DNA from: a virus
Strand: one strand, 5' to 3'
Length of the DNA: 61,624 bases
Virus record (IMG/VR): IMGVR_UViG_3300002334_000053
Location: 1 to 61,624 of that record
Under the pieces are notes generated by a model that saw nothing but the letters and a program-made list of their open reading frames with translations, was not told the origin of the DNA and did not search any database. The translations under genes and the position numbers were made by a program. Of the stretch, positions 41,001-49,527 are shown in pieces; the stretch's first letter is position 1; every line of letters starts with the position of its first letter.

Positions 41001-42682
41001 ACATCCTGAAGAGTTACGACCTTTTACAAAGCGGTTTTCTTGAAGTAGAGACGGCACTAACCGATATCGTTTCTGAAGAATCCGATAAGCGTACCGAAGT
41101 CGCTATCGAGGCCAACGAGAAGTTGATATCACTTCAGATTGAACGGTTGCGGCTTGAAGGTAAAGAACTTGAGTCTTCTTTGCTACAGGTAGAACGTAGG
41201 TACAAGAACGAACAGAAACGTATTCGTGAAACCGGGAACCTTGCTAAGAGAATCCGAGCGGCTGAAGGTCAGATTATCGAAGCGCAGGCCGAAGGTGAAG
41301 CCGCAAGAGTTCAGCAACTTAGAGCCGAAATTGATGCACTTACACAATTGCAGGCAGATCAGATATCCGAACTTGATCGCTTGCGTGACGCTTCGCTTGA
41401 TAAGGAAATGAAACGCGAGAAGAATCGGATTGAAAATACCGAAGACGGACGTAAAGCCAAGAAGAAAGCACAACAAGAAGAACGGGTAGGTGAGCTTGAG
41501 TCACAACGCGTAGAACTGAAGGGGCAGATTGCAAAGGCCAAGGAAAATGGTTTACTCAGAACCGAACTTGTGTTGAAGCAAAAACTGATCGAAACAGAAC
41601 GCGAGATTGTTAACATCACAGATCAACGAATCGAAGATGAGCTTGATTTGATTGAATCTTCTGACAGGGTGCTTGAAAATCTCAGAGCACAGTTTGAAAC
41701 ACTCCGAAGAATCAACGGATCACGCGAGGAATACAACGACCTGTTGAAAGATGCAGAGCGTAAGCTGGTCGGAACCAACAGTGTGCTTGATGCCCGTGAG
41801 GCTATCCGTGGACGGCTTGAGGACGCGGATACCGTGGATGAGGCCGATAGTTTCAAGAAGGCGGCAGGGAGCGTTCTACGGTCTCGCGGTCAATCACTGC
41901 AAACCAGACGCGGAGAGCTTCAGAACGAGCTTGGGCGTACGAAAGATTCAGGACGTAGAGAAGAAATTCTTACGGAGCTTGAAGCGGTTGATAAAGAACT
42001 TCGGAACCTTGTTGAGAAGCTTCGGATTCTTGATGACGAGTACGACCGAACGATTGAAGTACTCAAGAAAGAACAGGCAGAGCGCGAGCGTCAGGTACAA
42101 GAGAAGAGCATTCGTGAGCGTGGTAAAGACGCGGGACTCACGGACGAGGAAATTGATGAAGAGGTAGACAAGAGAACCGGTAAGGACTTAAAGCCAATCT
42201 CTGATAAACAGAAAGAACGCACGGAAAGGAACCTTCGCAAGCGCGGTGATCTAGAAGACGATGAAGAGGTCATCGGTATCAAGAACGGTCGCCCGGTCAT
42301 AGGTAAGAAACTCGCACCGGAACGTGAAGAAGGTTTACAGGTGCCTGAAGTTGGGACAGACGATTTGCAACCGGGCGGAACAGACAACATTCCCGGTATC
42401 CGAGACGTTCCGATTTCACCGGGTGCTGTTCCCACAACACCGGACGCGGTTAGAGGTATTGAGAAAACAACCGATAGTCTTGAGAAAATCGGAACACAAA
42501 TCGAATCCGGGATTTCGGCGTTCCAAGACTCCCTTAATTCTTTACAGACAACGGCAGTTGATACGTTTACAATCATCAACGGCAAGCTTGAAGAACTTGC
42601 GGCAGTGACAAACGAGCACACGACGCAACTTGAAGAACAGAGATCGCGGGCCGAGTCCGTGAGGATCGAAGGGAGAAGATAA
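38015..42682 (+). CDS. Tape measure protein (1555 aa)
   Basis: Sets tail length and is delivered ahead of DNA. It is the longest gene here. The N-terminal part (SVVVSFRADVRKALSSFEEY) and GDKAITAVRSVTKET-like block, then GVSAVDAAVGLNDIVQSGFEG, DLLTASAQTARAG and ELATSIGNVTPIAFAAGVEL, match the TP901-type core. Ala/Gly-rich hydrophobic segments occur near residues 500-520 and 640-680. From about 1000 to 1500 there is long coiled coil rich in Glu/Arg/Leu. No lysozyme or peptidase motif seen. Palindrome copy 13 is inside the gene. Confidence 0.93.
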   Translation: MPSEADAGSVVVSFRADVRKALSSFEEYNRGLRKSTEQTKRSVKSIRAQLDSVNTSGAIGAGAAAAGNGQGIASLGASLAIARRVGGVTDGIVNNFQTLTIVADQAFEAAGTSVNGYSRALTEAGEKSRLALTVMNRSIALLPAGVSSSVQQSRVSFTKFNKDFGELASKTQTNVTKIRKSLNTLNLIVAAGVGVGVLKLGSDFDKAITAVRSVTKETVEEFESVRQSVIAIANDVGVSAVDAAVGLNDIVQSGFEGQEAFDLLTASAQTARAGLIETSLATSVLVGTLNAYQLSGSDAAEVSGKLIKAVDVGIFTFQELATSIGNVTPIAFAAGVELEELLAILSSLTLSGLGFTEATTQLRAAIVALLKPQEQAAKRIKEVLGVSAEAAIRVNGFADTLQRLVESANGSNEALAKIFPNIRALQGLVSLAATGFKDLNSTIEVLGNSGAASLKRVLEIQSGSFSQLAGEIRRQLGNQLIKVFEKNRKTIVGMTASVLEFTKANRDSVFALVAIGAAIGVVAVGLLVLKGALFVTEVALAGVVRVSKTLAAIQSGELAKSFASTALKLRNLVFSQTAYAANSAVLLSSTKGLSRAFPVFTKAAIQSTNAIKALNIAQIASNLSFKVGTARVIAHATALKAAAVAAVIATGNFLAMSVAAAAAVSPIAVIALAAGTALVAFNIGRWLSPWKRANDEAEKQIEALEKISDIQDGIQQRLSRRGAITPESDTAIRQIKTIQELRNELADALTAYNVGIDGAAAKVTGLRNELAKVGETFNSDDLRKVLGDRIEGLTQIVITERAKLAEAAGEAIASSASSQVLLVSAGFKEGDILKATKALRDLDLILTQMAEDSNKSTANLEQFAALLAETETNTLGARDALDSFVDSLRTANLSPFQQSLKSVMEDEQQLEKEFENLASQLRNTLENIIPPETINQLIPKIAPNPDIAQRLLLGGTKEEISKFLLDAIVASRDDIKSLFDFLRLEITNSQIDSIKNILKSYDLLQSGFLEVETALTDIVSEESDKRTEVAIEANEKLISLQIERLRLEGKELESSLLQVERRYKNEQKRIRETGNLAKRIRAAEGQIIEAQAEGEAARVQQLRAEIDALTQLQADQISELDRLRDASLDKEMKREKNRIENTEDGRKAKKKAQQEERVGELESQRVELKGQIAKAKENGLLRTELVLKQKLIETEREIVNITDQRIEDELDLIESSDRVLENLRAQFETLRRINGSREEYNDLLKDAERKLVGTNSVLDAREAIRGRLEDADTVDEADSFKKAAGSVLRSRGQSLQTRRGELQNELGRTKDSGRREEILTELEAVDKELRNLVEKLRILDDEYDRTIEVLKKEQAERERQVQEKSIRERGKDAGLTDEEIDEEVDKRTGKDLKPISDKQKERTERNLRKRGDLEDDEEVIGIKNGRPVIGKKLAPEREEGLQVPEVGTDDLQPGGTDNIPGIRDVPISPGAVPTTPDAVRGIEKTTDSLEKIGTQIESGISAFQDSLNSLQTTAVDTFTIINGKLEELAAVTNEHTTQLEEQRSRAESVRIEGRR
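39096..39112. repeat. Dispersed palindrome, copy 13 (in CDS)
   Basis: AGTTGCGAGCCGCAATT, one mismatch, translated as QLRAAI within the tape measure. Confidence 0.65.
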
Positions 42683-42683
42683 G

Positions 42684-43208
42684 ATGGCTTCGGTGGTTCC
42701 ATATCTATTGACGTTCAAAGGGAATTGGGCGGGGTCTACTGAAGTCGCACTTTCCTTTGAAAACGGTTCACACGAATCTGTTTCGGGTGGGGGTCTTCCC
42801 GCGTTTATCACTCCGCAACAAAACCCGGTTGGTGTGTACTATTGGAACATCAAAGGTTTCTTCGCGGAAACAGAGAGCCAAGTACACGACAATGCGGCAC
42901 AGACACAAGCTCTTGTTGTAAGTGAATTGGGTTTAGCTGACACAATAACGGAACATTTGGGTTTCTTCCCGCCGATTGAAAAGCGGTTAGCACGCGGTGG
43001 TGTTACGCTTTGGTCACCACATGATAACGCCGGTTCACTGAAGCTCTATCGAGGCCCAACAGGTGACTACGCGGGCGGGAACGCGGTAACCCTTTCGAGC
43101 GAATGTTGGTTGAAAAAATACAACGCGACTACAGGCGGAAGAAACGGGATTGCAACAATTGATTACCAATTTGTTTCAAGTAGAAACCCCGTCGATTACA
43201 TTGTCTGA
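42684..43208 (+). CDS. Minor tail / distal tail protein (174 aa)
   Basis: Not assigned to a family. Starts 1 bp after the tape-measure stop, in the place of a distal tail component. Beta-rich and Gly/Ser-rich (LLTFKGNWAGSTEVALSF; GVTLWSPHDNAGSLKLYRG). Its TGA shares a base with palindrome copy 14. Confidence 0.65.
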   Translation: MASVVPYLLTFKGNWAGSTEVALSFENGSHESVSGGGLPAFITPQQNPVGVYYWNIKGFFAETESQVHDNAAQTQALVVSELGLADTITEHLGFFPPIEKRLARGGVTLWSPHDNAGSLKLYRGPTGDYAGGNAVTLSSECWLKKYNATTGGRNGIATIDYQFVSSRNPVDYIV

Positions 43209-43224
43209 ATTGCGACTCGCAATT
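43208..43224. repeat. Dispersed palindrome, copy 14
   Basis: AATTGCGACTCGCAATT; perfect inverted repeat that begins on the last base of the upstream TGA, 16 nt before the ATG at 43241. Confidence 0.93.
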
Positions 43225-43240
43225 ACCCGAGGAAAACAAA

Positions 43241-46200
43241 ATGTCTACTGAGTTGAACGTTGACGGTATTGAAGTTCTCGAACTAAGTTGGCAGATGTCC
43301 CGCGCTTCTAAGTGCCGATTTACGGTAACCGGGCGAGGCGGTGATGATTCTGGAACAGGTCCGCAATTCGCGGCTAGGGATGTTGTGACGTTCAACGTTC
43401 CGAGGGGCGGCGGCGAGGTATGCTTGTTCGTGGGGGTAGTGCTGCCGTCGAGGCGTATCATTTCCGCAACGGAAGATTCGATTGAGTACGTAGCCGCTGA
43501 TATCTTGGAGTATCTAGGCAACAACCCTATCGATGTTGTGAACAAGCGGTACAATCCTATCGGCTCTTCCCCGCTGCTCGAATACCCTTCGGGTGATACG
43601 GTCACGTTTCAGTACATCCTTGAAACAGAATTCGATTCACTTATTCAAGACGGAACCATCGGCGGGTTTGATTACTCTGAATCGAACAGTCTTGAAGAAT
43701 TGATTTTGTACGACGTACAAATAACCGGTTTGACTTGGCTTGAATTGATTGATGAACTGCTCACACAAGTACCTTCGCTTGGTTACTGGTACGAACCCGA
43801 TTCGGCTGATTGGGCTTCTGGTTCTCACAAGGGCGGTACAATTCATTTCTACGACCTGTCAACGGTTCCAACATCGCCAACGGCTGATTTTGTCTTGCCG
43901 AGTACGGTCGATGACACGCTTGTAGAAAACATTCTTGAATTGGATATCAATCTTGATATCAGCCGTGCGTATGACACTGTTACGATTAATGGGTTCGGCA
44001 ATTTCTACGAAACAAGCGAACAGCTAAACACCGCATGGACCAATTTAGAGGCCGGTAATTCTCGCGGATTGTTTGCAATCTATGGAACGGTTGTAGCGGA
44101 CGAGCACGTACTAAGAGATAACCCGGACGGCGTATCAAGGCCACAGTATTACAGCAGCTTTGGATCATGGTCTACACTACCAGCGTCAATCGGAACAACT
44201 GCGCGACCGTGGTACCCGGAAGCGGAAAACTCAAACGCACAAAGAGCTTTCAGGCGGTTCTCTGTAAACGAAACTGTGAATATAAGCGCGTTCGCAGGTT
44301 TGCCGGTTGGTGCTCTTTATGGGGGCACACAGGACCAAGAAGTGTTTGACTTGAAACTGAGATCAACCCAAGAGGGTAGCAATTCGCAGTTGTACAGAGT
44401 CTCGCCTGCAATCAGCATTCAAGGGTTGTTTCATCGTTGGTACGGTGGTGAAATCGTGGGCACCATTGGCGATGATGACTACCTAGGTTCTATATCGAAT
44501 GGTGTGAAAATATTTGTCTTCAGTGACGGTATCTTTGACGACTGGGGCGAGTTTGTACCAAACACCGTACTGTACGAAAATCAGCTTCCAAATGGTCCGT
44601 TTGCACCGTTGAGAGATTACGGGCCACCGCAATCTGTATCCGAAAACTTTGTTTGGTTGTCTGTCGCGCTAGTCAACAGAACCAATTACTTTTTCACAAG
44701 CAATGTTTCAGGGAATACTTTTTATGACGATATGGTAGATCAGTTGATCTACATGTACTGGCCGATCGTAGGGTTCGAGGCTTTGGGTGATTGGAACGAC
44801 CCGCAAGTGTGGTGCAATTACACATTGAAAGCACCTTTTTATCACAGTCTTTCAAACGGGTCTTTAGGTTATGACAAGTCCCTCGTCCTTTATGATAATC
44901 GATTGCTTCGATATACAGATAAAGATGATAATGTGATTCGTGACGATCACGACTTACTCGTACAACTTACACAAATCATTTTTGATTCAGTATCACGCCC
45001 GCGAGTGTTCGGTACATGCTCAGTAGATATTGAATCGTTTGAAACTGGCGACGTGTATTCTGACTGGTTAGAAGAGGCGATGGTAACAATCGGGTCGGCT
45101 GTTCGTTTCCGACACTGGGGAGGCGGAACTGTTGGGGATAATTTCTTGCCAGAGACAAGGATTCAATCAATTAGACTTGAAAAAATTATTAGCGAAGGGT
45201 CTATCACTGTTGGGTTTGACAATGACACAACTTTTGAGAATATCGAGAAGATTACTGATCGTCTCGCGTTTAGAAGTGACCAGAATTTAGAGATAGGTCT
45301 TAATACTCAGTTCCCCGCTGTTGATAGTCCGGTTGTCGGGGATGATTGCACGGATGACGGAATCATCAATGTTATTACTACAGACGGAGACGGCGGCGGA
45401 GGTAGCGGAGGGGGAGGCGGCGGAGGTGGCGGCGGAGGCGGCGGAGGGGGAGGCGGTACTGATACCGGCGATGAAGAGTGCCCTACAATTGAATGGTTGC
45501 TTTCATTCCAGCAATACATTGCACTGAGTGAACGATGCCGCGAATTGCTTTTTCCAGATGGTGGTTTTATTGGTCCGGGCGGGTTTTATGAATCTGAAAC
45601 ACAAGAAGCTTTAGCGTCTGATTGCGGCGTAAGTCTTCCTGATTATGAAGTCGTGCCTTTCTATGATTCGTACGATATGGGTATTGCGGTGATCGCAGAA
45701 TACGAGGTTGAACACACTCTTGATTCCACAGGTATGGTTAATGAAGAGACCCCGTATTTCTTTACGGGCGGGAAGTCGGTAACCACAACCGCAAATATCA
45801 GTGAGTCTAAAAATGTTGGTCATAATTCGTTTTGCACACGCGCTGTTTTCCCCGGCCCAACAGCGCAGTCAAAAGCGATAGGTGTAAATACCGGTGATTA
45901 CGTTGGAGACAGTACAGCCGACGGGGTAGTTGCGATACGATCGAGCGTGACTCAGTACTTCGATATGAATCTAAACAAATTCGTAATTGCGGTGTTTATT
46001 CATTTTGTTGATCTCGGCTCTACGCTCCATTTTCAGAACCTTACGATGAGAATATTCGGAATCGTCGAATTGGATGGAACGGTAAACGTTGCGGACTTTG
46101 CGACCGGTGTAACAGGGTCGGTAGGCTTTGAACCGCATCCCGCTGAACCGTCTCAAAGGGAAGAAGTTCTTTCTTGGATTCGTGGTTACAAAAACATGTT

Positions 46201-46462
46201 GATTGATCCCAACTTCAACAACGAGACGAGCGATTCAACAGAACATGAATCACATGCGATAACAGCGTCCGTAAGCGTGGTATATCTTGAAGATGGGTAC
46301 GTGTTTGAGATCAGCGGCGTAAGTACTTACAAAAAAGTAACCGACGCGGATAGCCCTTACGCCATCGATCAGAGAACACACACGCAGGAGCACACTTCAA
46401 CATATAATGCAACGGTTACGGTAACCGCTATGACAACCAATCCGAATTTTGTTGCGAGTTAA
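43241..46462 (+). CDS. Tail-tip / baseplate hub-like protein with polyglycine hinge (1073 aa)
   Basis: Large structural protein after the tape measure. The N-terminal 300 residues (VDGIEVLELSWQMSRASKC; DVVTFNVPRGGGEVCLFVGVV; IEYVAADILEYLG) resemble hub proteins of the gp27/tail-tip class. Around residues 715-740 is a run of Gly with a single Ser, encoded by GGN repeats at 45397-45455, a flexible linker to a C-terminal beta-rich, Thr/Ser-rich domain (from about 745) that may contact the receptor. No lysis enzyme motif was seen. Confidence 0.75.
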   Translation: MSTELNVDGIEVLELSWQMSRASKCRFTVTGRGGDDSGTGPQFAARDVVTFNVPRGGGEVCLFVGVVLPSRRIISATEDSIEYVAADILEYLGNNPIDVVNKRYNPIGSSPLLEYPSGDTVTFQYILETEFDSLIQDGTIGGFDYSESNSLEELILYDVQITGLTWLELIDELLTQVPSLGYWYEPDSADWASGSHKGGTIHFYDLSTVPTSPTADFVLPSTVDDTLVENILELDINLDISRAYDTVTINGFGNFYETSEQLNTAWTNLEAGNSRGLFAIYGTVVADEHVLRDNPDGVSRPQYYSSFGSWSTLPASIGTTARPWYPEAENSNAQRAFRRFSVNETVNISAFAGLPVGALYGGTQDQEVFDLKLRSTQEGSNSQLYRVSPAISIQGLFHRWYGGEIVGTIGDDDYLGSISNGVKIFVFSDGIFDDWGEFVPNTVLYENQLPNGPFAPLRDYGPPQSVSENFVWLSVALVNRTNYFFTSNVSGNTFYDDMVDQLIYMYWPIVGFEALGDWNDPQVWCNYTLKAPFYHSLSNGSLGYDKSLVLYDNRLLRYTDKDDNVIRDDHDLLVQLTQIIFDSVSRPRVFGTCSVDIESFETGDVYSDWLEEAMVTIGSAVRFRHWGGGTVGDNFLPETRIQSIRLEKIISEGSITVGFDNDTTFENIEKITDRLAFRSDQNLEIGLNTQFPAVDSPVVGDDCTDDGIINVITTDGDGGGGSGGGGGGGGGGGGGGGGGTDTGDEECPTIEWLLSFQQYIALSERCRELLFPDGGFIGPGGFYESETQEALASDCGVSLPDYEVVPFYDSYDMGIAVIAEYEVEHTLDSTGMVNEETPYFFTGGKSVTTTANISESKNVGHNSFCTRAVFPGPTAQSKAIGVNTGDYVGDSTADGVVAIRSSVTQYFDMNLNKFVIAVFIHFVDLGSTLHFQNLTMRIFGIVELDGTVNVADFATGVTGSVGFEPHPAEPSQREEVLSWIRGYKNMLIDPNFNNETSDSTEHESHAITASVSVVYLEDGYVFEISGVSTYKKVTDADSPYAIDQRTHTQEHTSTYNATVTVTAMTTNPNFVAS

Positions 46463-46465
46463 AAA

Positions 46466-47764
46466 ATGATTCAGAAAAATCCTAGAACTTCAGATGTTGA
46501 CAAATGGAATAATTTGAGCGAAGACGAGCGGGTAGATATTTGTTTACCTATCTGGGAAGACCGTAATGAATGGGGATACAATATTGATAAACCCGCACAC
46601 CATACAACGGTTGCGAAAAGAAGATCGTCGTGCGACTCTTGCAATCACCAGACAGATGTTGATGGCGGCAGTTATTGCAATTTGATTGCGAGTCGTTCAG
46701 GAACGATTCAGTTTCTAGATGACGATCTTCTCAGAACACCAAAACTTGATTGCCCTGTGCGTGCAAAGGGGTTTTCAAACAACTTCAAAGATAACCCGTC
46801 TGTTTCACTCGTCATTGCTTGCTTGAATGAGGGAAGCGATCTAGAAGCAACGATTGCGACAGTACTAGCCGCCAATACAAAGCCGGATGAAATCTTGCTC
46901 GTTGACGACGGGTCAGTTGAACCTTGTAATCATCGGGTTGCGCAAATGATCGCGTATGCAAACGTTGATTTTAAGTACATCCGGCATACGAAAAGAATGG
47001 GTTCGTCAGTATCCAAGAACGTAGGGTGTGCGAAGTCTTACGGCGACGTTGTGATTGTGGTTGATTCTCATATGCGGTTCCCGTTGAACTGGTTGGATAT
47101 GATGTTGGCCGACTTGAGAGAAAACCCTACATCGATAATTGCCGCTGCATCAATCCCGATGGATTCGATATCTAAATGCCGGGTGCTCGCGGGTACGGAT
47201 TGGACGTACGATGACGACACCGCCAACTATAAACTCAGGTGGTCATTAAGCCACATCAGAGCGAACGCACCTTACCGCCAGCCGGGTTTGATGGGTGCTT
47301 GCTATGGAATGACCAGAGATACGCTAGATTGGCTTGAGGGCTATGCTCCCGGCCTCACAGGGTACGGTATCGAAGAAGAGTGGTTATCTTACCGCGCTCA
47401 TCTGCTCGGGATCGGCATACGGTTTAGTAGACAGTGCAAAGTAGAGCACAAATATAGTCGCACACCGAACCGATTGGATTGTCAAGGCACACAACCGCCT
47501 ATGTGGGAAATGTACTGGAACCGTCTGGTGCTCATGTGGGGCATAAGCGGTTTCCCGCCCGAACCAAACGCCGGTTACTTTGACAACATGCTTGATGCAC
47601 TATCGACCAATGGGGACAAAACGATGAGCGACCAACTCATTAAATGCGTTGAAGAGAACTTCTTGAATATCCGAGAAATGATGTATCGGCTCAACGCCAA
47701 GGTCAATCGAATCGATCCAGAACGACGAAAACACATCAACAAAGAACAGTTTGAAGAGGTCTGA
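46466..47764 (+). CDS. GT2 (GT-A fold) glycosyltransferase with N-terminal Cys domain
   Basis: Transfers a sugar from a nucleotide donor. The GT-A core starts near residue 112: VSLVIACLNEGSDLEATIA, then ILLVDDGS, MGSSVSKNVGCAKSYGDVV and the metal-binding VVDSHMRF (DxH, as in polypeptide GalNAc-transferases); GYGIEEEWLSYRAHLLG resembles the later catalytic region. The first 100 residues hold CDSCNHQTD, YCNL and DCPVR, a possible metal site. It starts 3 bp after the tail-tip gene, suggesting virion or host-surface glycosylation. Confidence 0.85.
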   Translation: MIQKNPRTSDVDKWNNLSEDERVDICLPIWEDRNEWGYNIDKPAHHTTVAKRRSSCDSCNHQTDVDGGSYCNLIASRSGTIQFLDDDLLRTPKLDCPVRAKGFSNNFKDNPSVSLVIACLNEGSDLEATIATVLAANTKPDEILLVDDGSVEPCNHRVAQMIAYANVDFKYIRHTKRMGSSVSKNVGCAKSYGDVVIVVDSHMRFPLNWLDMMLADLRENPTSIIAAASIPMDSISKCRVLAGTDWTYDDDTANYKLRWSLSHIRANAPYRQPGLMGACYGMTRDTLDWLEGYAPGLTGYGIEEEWLSYRAHLLGIGIRFSRQCKVEHKYSRTPNRLDCQGTQPPMWEMYWNRLVLMWGISGFPPEPNAGYFDNMLDALSTNGDKTMSDQLIKCVEENFLNIREMMYRLNAKVNRIDPERRKHINKEQFEEV

Positions 47765-47770
47765 GAGCCT

Positions 47771-47793
47771 AAAACCCCGCAAAGGGGTTTTTT
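47771..47793 (+). terminator. Rho-independent terminator after the GT2 gene
   Basis: AAAACCCCGCAAAGGGGTTTTTT: compact stem with T tract, closing the structural block. Confidence 0.9.
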
Positions 47794-47846
47794 ATTGGAA
47801 AAAATCACAAAAGGGTTCAGATTGACACGTATTTCTGACCGATGAA

Positions 47847-47861
47847 AGGGCAATATATAGT
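47847..47861 (+). promoter_or_regulatory. AATATA box, copy 4
   Basis: AGGGCAATATATAGT, the same core as at 5511 and 51306, at the start of the replication block; ATG of a 5-codon frame at 47865 follows, and the first gene begins at 47899. Confidence 0.45.
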
Positions 47862-47898
47862 GTCTATGCCAGAGATATAAAGTAAAGAAAGAACAACG

Positions 47899-48195
47899 AT
47901 GACAAAGCAAGCGGAAATAAAGATCGTGTCGAAACCAATCGATTGGAAAAAACGGGTCAAAGAAGCGAACGAAATGTTTCGACGTTCTGACAATATCCGA
48001 AAAATGGCTATGGAGAAATTCCTATCCGCGTTCCCGGTAGGTTGCGACGTGACTTGGATGCACGGACCCTACCCGCAACGCGGACAAGTCTTGGAGCATA
48101 TCGAATGTCACGGCGATTTATGGGTAAAAAACAGCAATACAGGAAAGACTGTAAAGGTTTCGGCGTACAACATGACACAGTTTATTGAGCGATGA
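47899..48195 (+). CDS. Hypothetical protein (98 aa)
   Basis: Not recognised. Basic N-terminus and a compact C-terminal part (GCDVTWMHGPYPQRGQVLEH ... LWVKNSNTGKTVKV) that resembles a small SH3-like beta-barrel. AAAGAAAG precedes the ATG. Overlaps the next gene by 4 nt. Confidence 0.75.
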   Translation: MTKQAEIKIVSKPIDWKKRVKEANEMFRRSDNIRKMAMEKFLSAFPVGCDVTWMHGPYPQRGQVLEHIECHGDLWVKNSNTGKTVKVSAYNMTQFIER

Positions 48196-48425
48196 AAAAT
48201 CCGATGAAAAACGTACTCACCAGCCCGGCCTTCTATATCATCATTTGTGCGTTCGTGTTTAGCGTTAGCGCTGCGTTTAAACTAGACGCGTGGGGAGCTA
48301 CGATCGTCGTAAAGGTTTGGGTGCCAGTAATGACGTGGTTGATTATCGCTTCGATGGCGATGTTCGTAGATGCCGATACCAAAGCGACAATTGCGACTCG
48401 CAATTCAAAAGAACGGAGACGATAA
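48192..48425 (+). CDS. Small two-pass membrane protein (77 aa)
   Basis: Two hydrophobic segments (about 12-30 and 40-58) and a short Arg-rich tail. Function unknown; superinfection exclusion or a second holin are possible from size only. Palindrome copy 15 lies inside its 3' end, encoding ATIATRN. Confidence 0.65.
   Translation: MKNPMKNVLTSPAFYIIICAFVFSVSAAFKLDAWGATIVVKVWVPVMTWLIIASMAMFVDADTKATIATRNSKERRR
48389..48405. repeat. Dispersed palindrome, copy 15
   Basis: AATTGCGACTCGCAATT inside the 3' end of the 48192 gene, 23 nt before the ATG at 48429. Confidence 0.9.
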
Positions 48426-48428
48426 ATT

Positions 48429-49160
48429 ATGGCCTACACAAACACCAAAGTAATCGACGCGATCATCGTTGGCGCTGACAAGCACCGCGAGGCCGACGAT
48501 TTTATCAAGGGCACATACGCGAAATTTGAAGAATACGGCTTCCGTGGTTGCGCGATCGGCTGCGCCATCCACGACGCGAAGCAGGCGGGGCATCTGCCCG
48601 AGTCGTTAGAAGATGGTGACCACGCGGGCTTATCAGCCGCGACCGGCATACCAGAAACGCTGCTCCGTCTTGAGGATTCAATTTACGAAGGGTTGGCAAC
48701 AAACACGTCATGGCCGGGAAGGTTCGCCCGCGCCGCACGGCATCGTGATCTAACGATGGCGTGGCCTCGATTCGCATTGTGGCTTCTATCGGATGAGACA
48801 AGCCCAATGTGGAAATCAGCGCAAGATTCAATTGTCAAACAAACGATTGATGGCGTGGTTTCGCTTTATAACGAGTGGATTGACACGGGAGAAATACCAT
48901 CAGAAGATAAGTGGGTTGCTGCGAGGGATTCTACGGATGCTGTTGCTGATGTTGCGGATGCAGATGCAGCGTGGGCAGCTGCATCGGCTGCTGCGCGGGC
49001 TGCTGCGCGGAATGCGGGGGTTGCAGCGGGGATTGCTGCGCGGAATGCATCGGCTGCTACGCGGGTTGCTGCGGGGGTTGCGCGGGTTGCTGCGTGGGTC
49101 ACAATGTCCGACAAGCTCATCGAGATCATGGAAACGTGCCCGGAAGGTGGTGAATCGTGA
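48429..49160 (+). CDS. Hypothetical protein with Ala-rich repeat region (243 aa)
   Basis: The N-terminal 150 residues look globular and repeat-free (GADKHREADDFIKGTYAKFEEY) with CAIGCAIHDAKQAG; function unknown. Residues about 170-225 are nearly all Ala with regular Arg, Val, Asn and Gly (ASAAARAAARNAGVAAGIAA), predicting a long helix, encoded by imperfect GCTGCG-type repeats. Similar Ala-rich tails occur in other phage proteins without known function. Confidence 0.75.
   Translation: MAYTNTKVIDAIIVGADKHREADDFIKGTYAKFEEYGFRGCAIGCAIHDAKQAGHLPESLEDGDHAGLSAATGIPETLLRLEDSIYEGLATNTSWPGRFARAARHRDLTMAWPRFALWLLSDETSPMWKSAQDSIVKQTIDGVVSLYNEWIDTGEIPSEDKWVAARDSTDAVADVADADAAWAAASAAARAAARNAGVAAGIAARNASAATRVAAGVARVAAWVTMSDKLIEIMETCPEGGES
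48938..49101 (+). repeat. Imperfect GC-rich microsatellite encoding the Ala-rich segment
   Basis: Degenerate repeats of the form GCTGCGCGGGTT and GCTGCGCGGAAT, in frame with the 48429 gene, markedly more GC-rich than the flanks. Length variation by slippage would remain in frame only in steps of three. Confidence 0.75.
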
Positions 49161-49206
49161 GCGTCAATATCGCCGGATTGACGACCCCAACACCGAGAGG
49201 TAACAC

Positions 49207-49527
49207 ATGAAAGCGTTGAAACTTAGCCTAGGAGCCGATGATGAATCAGTTATTTTCTATTGCCCGGCGTGCAAAACCGCCCATCGTATCACCGTTGGTT
49301 CTGGAAAATGGATTTACAACGACGATAGCGAACAGCCGACGATTCACCCGAGCATTGACGCAAGATTGATGGTTGACCGCAAACAGGTAAGGTGTCATTC
49401 GTTCGTGGTCAACGGTCAGATTCGGTTCTGCAAAGATTCATCGCACACGATGGCAGGCCAAAGAATCATGCTCCCACACATCCCGCAAGACATTGCTGAT
49501 TTCTGGAACGGGTGCGTAAAAGATTGA
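49207..49527 (+). CDS. DUF6527-like phage protein (106 aa)
   Basis: Matches a widespread phage family of unknown function: FYCPACKTAHRITV, then a Trp-containing loop, PTIHPSID, CHSFVVNGQIRFC and AGQRIMLPHIP. The cysteines and histidines could bind a metal. Such genes are often mislabelled ammonia monooxygenase. AGAGG is upstream. It overlaps the SNF2 gene by 16 nt. Confidence 0.75.
   Translation: MKALKLSLGADDESVIFYCPACKTAHRITVGSGKWIYNDDSEQPTIHPSIDARLMVDRKQVRCHSFVVNGQIRFCKDSSHTMAGQRIMLPHIPQDIADFWNGCVKD

Noticed and set aside
38818-42702. Long minus-strand frames within the tape measure
   Set aside because: Antisense of Ala/Glu-rich coding DNA, which easily lacks stops.
47822-47858. Sigma70 promoter using TTGACA at 47822
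   Set aside because: TATATA is 25 bp away, too far for a normal spacer.
48938-49101. Diversity-generating retroelement target
   Set aside because: No reverse transcriptase or template repeat in the window; the repeats are low-complexity Ala codons.
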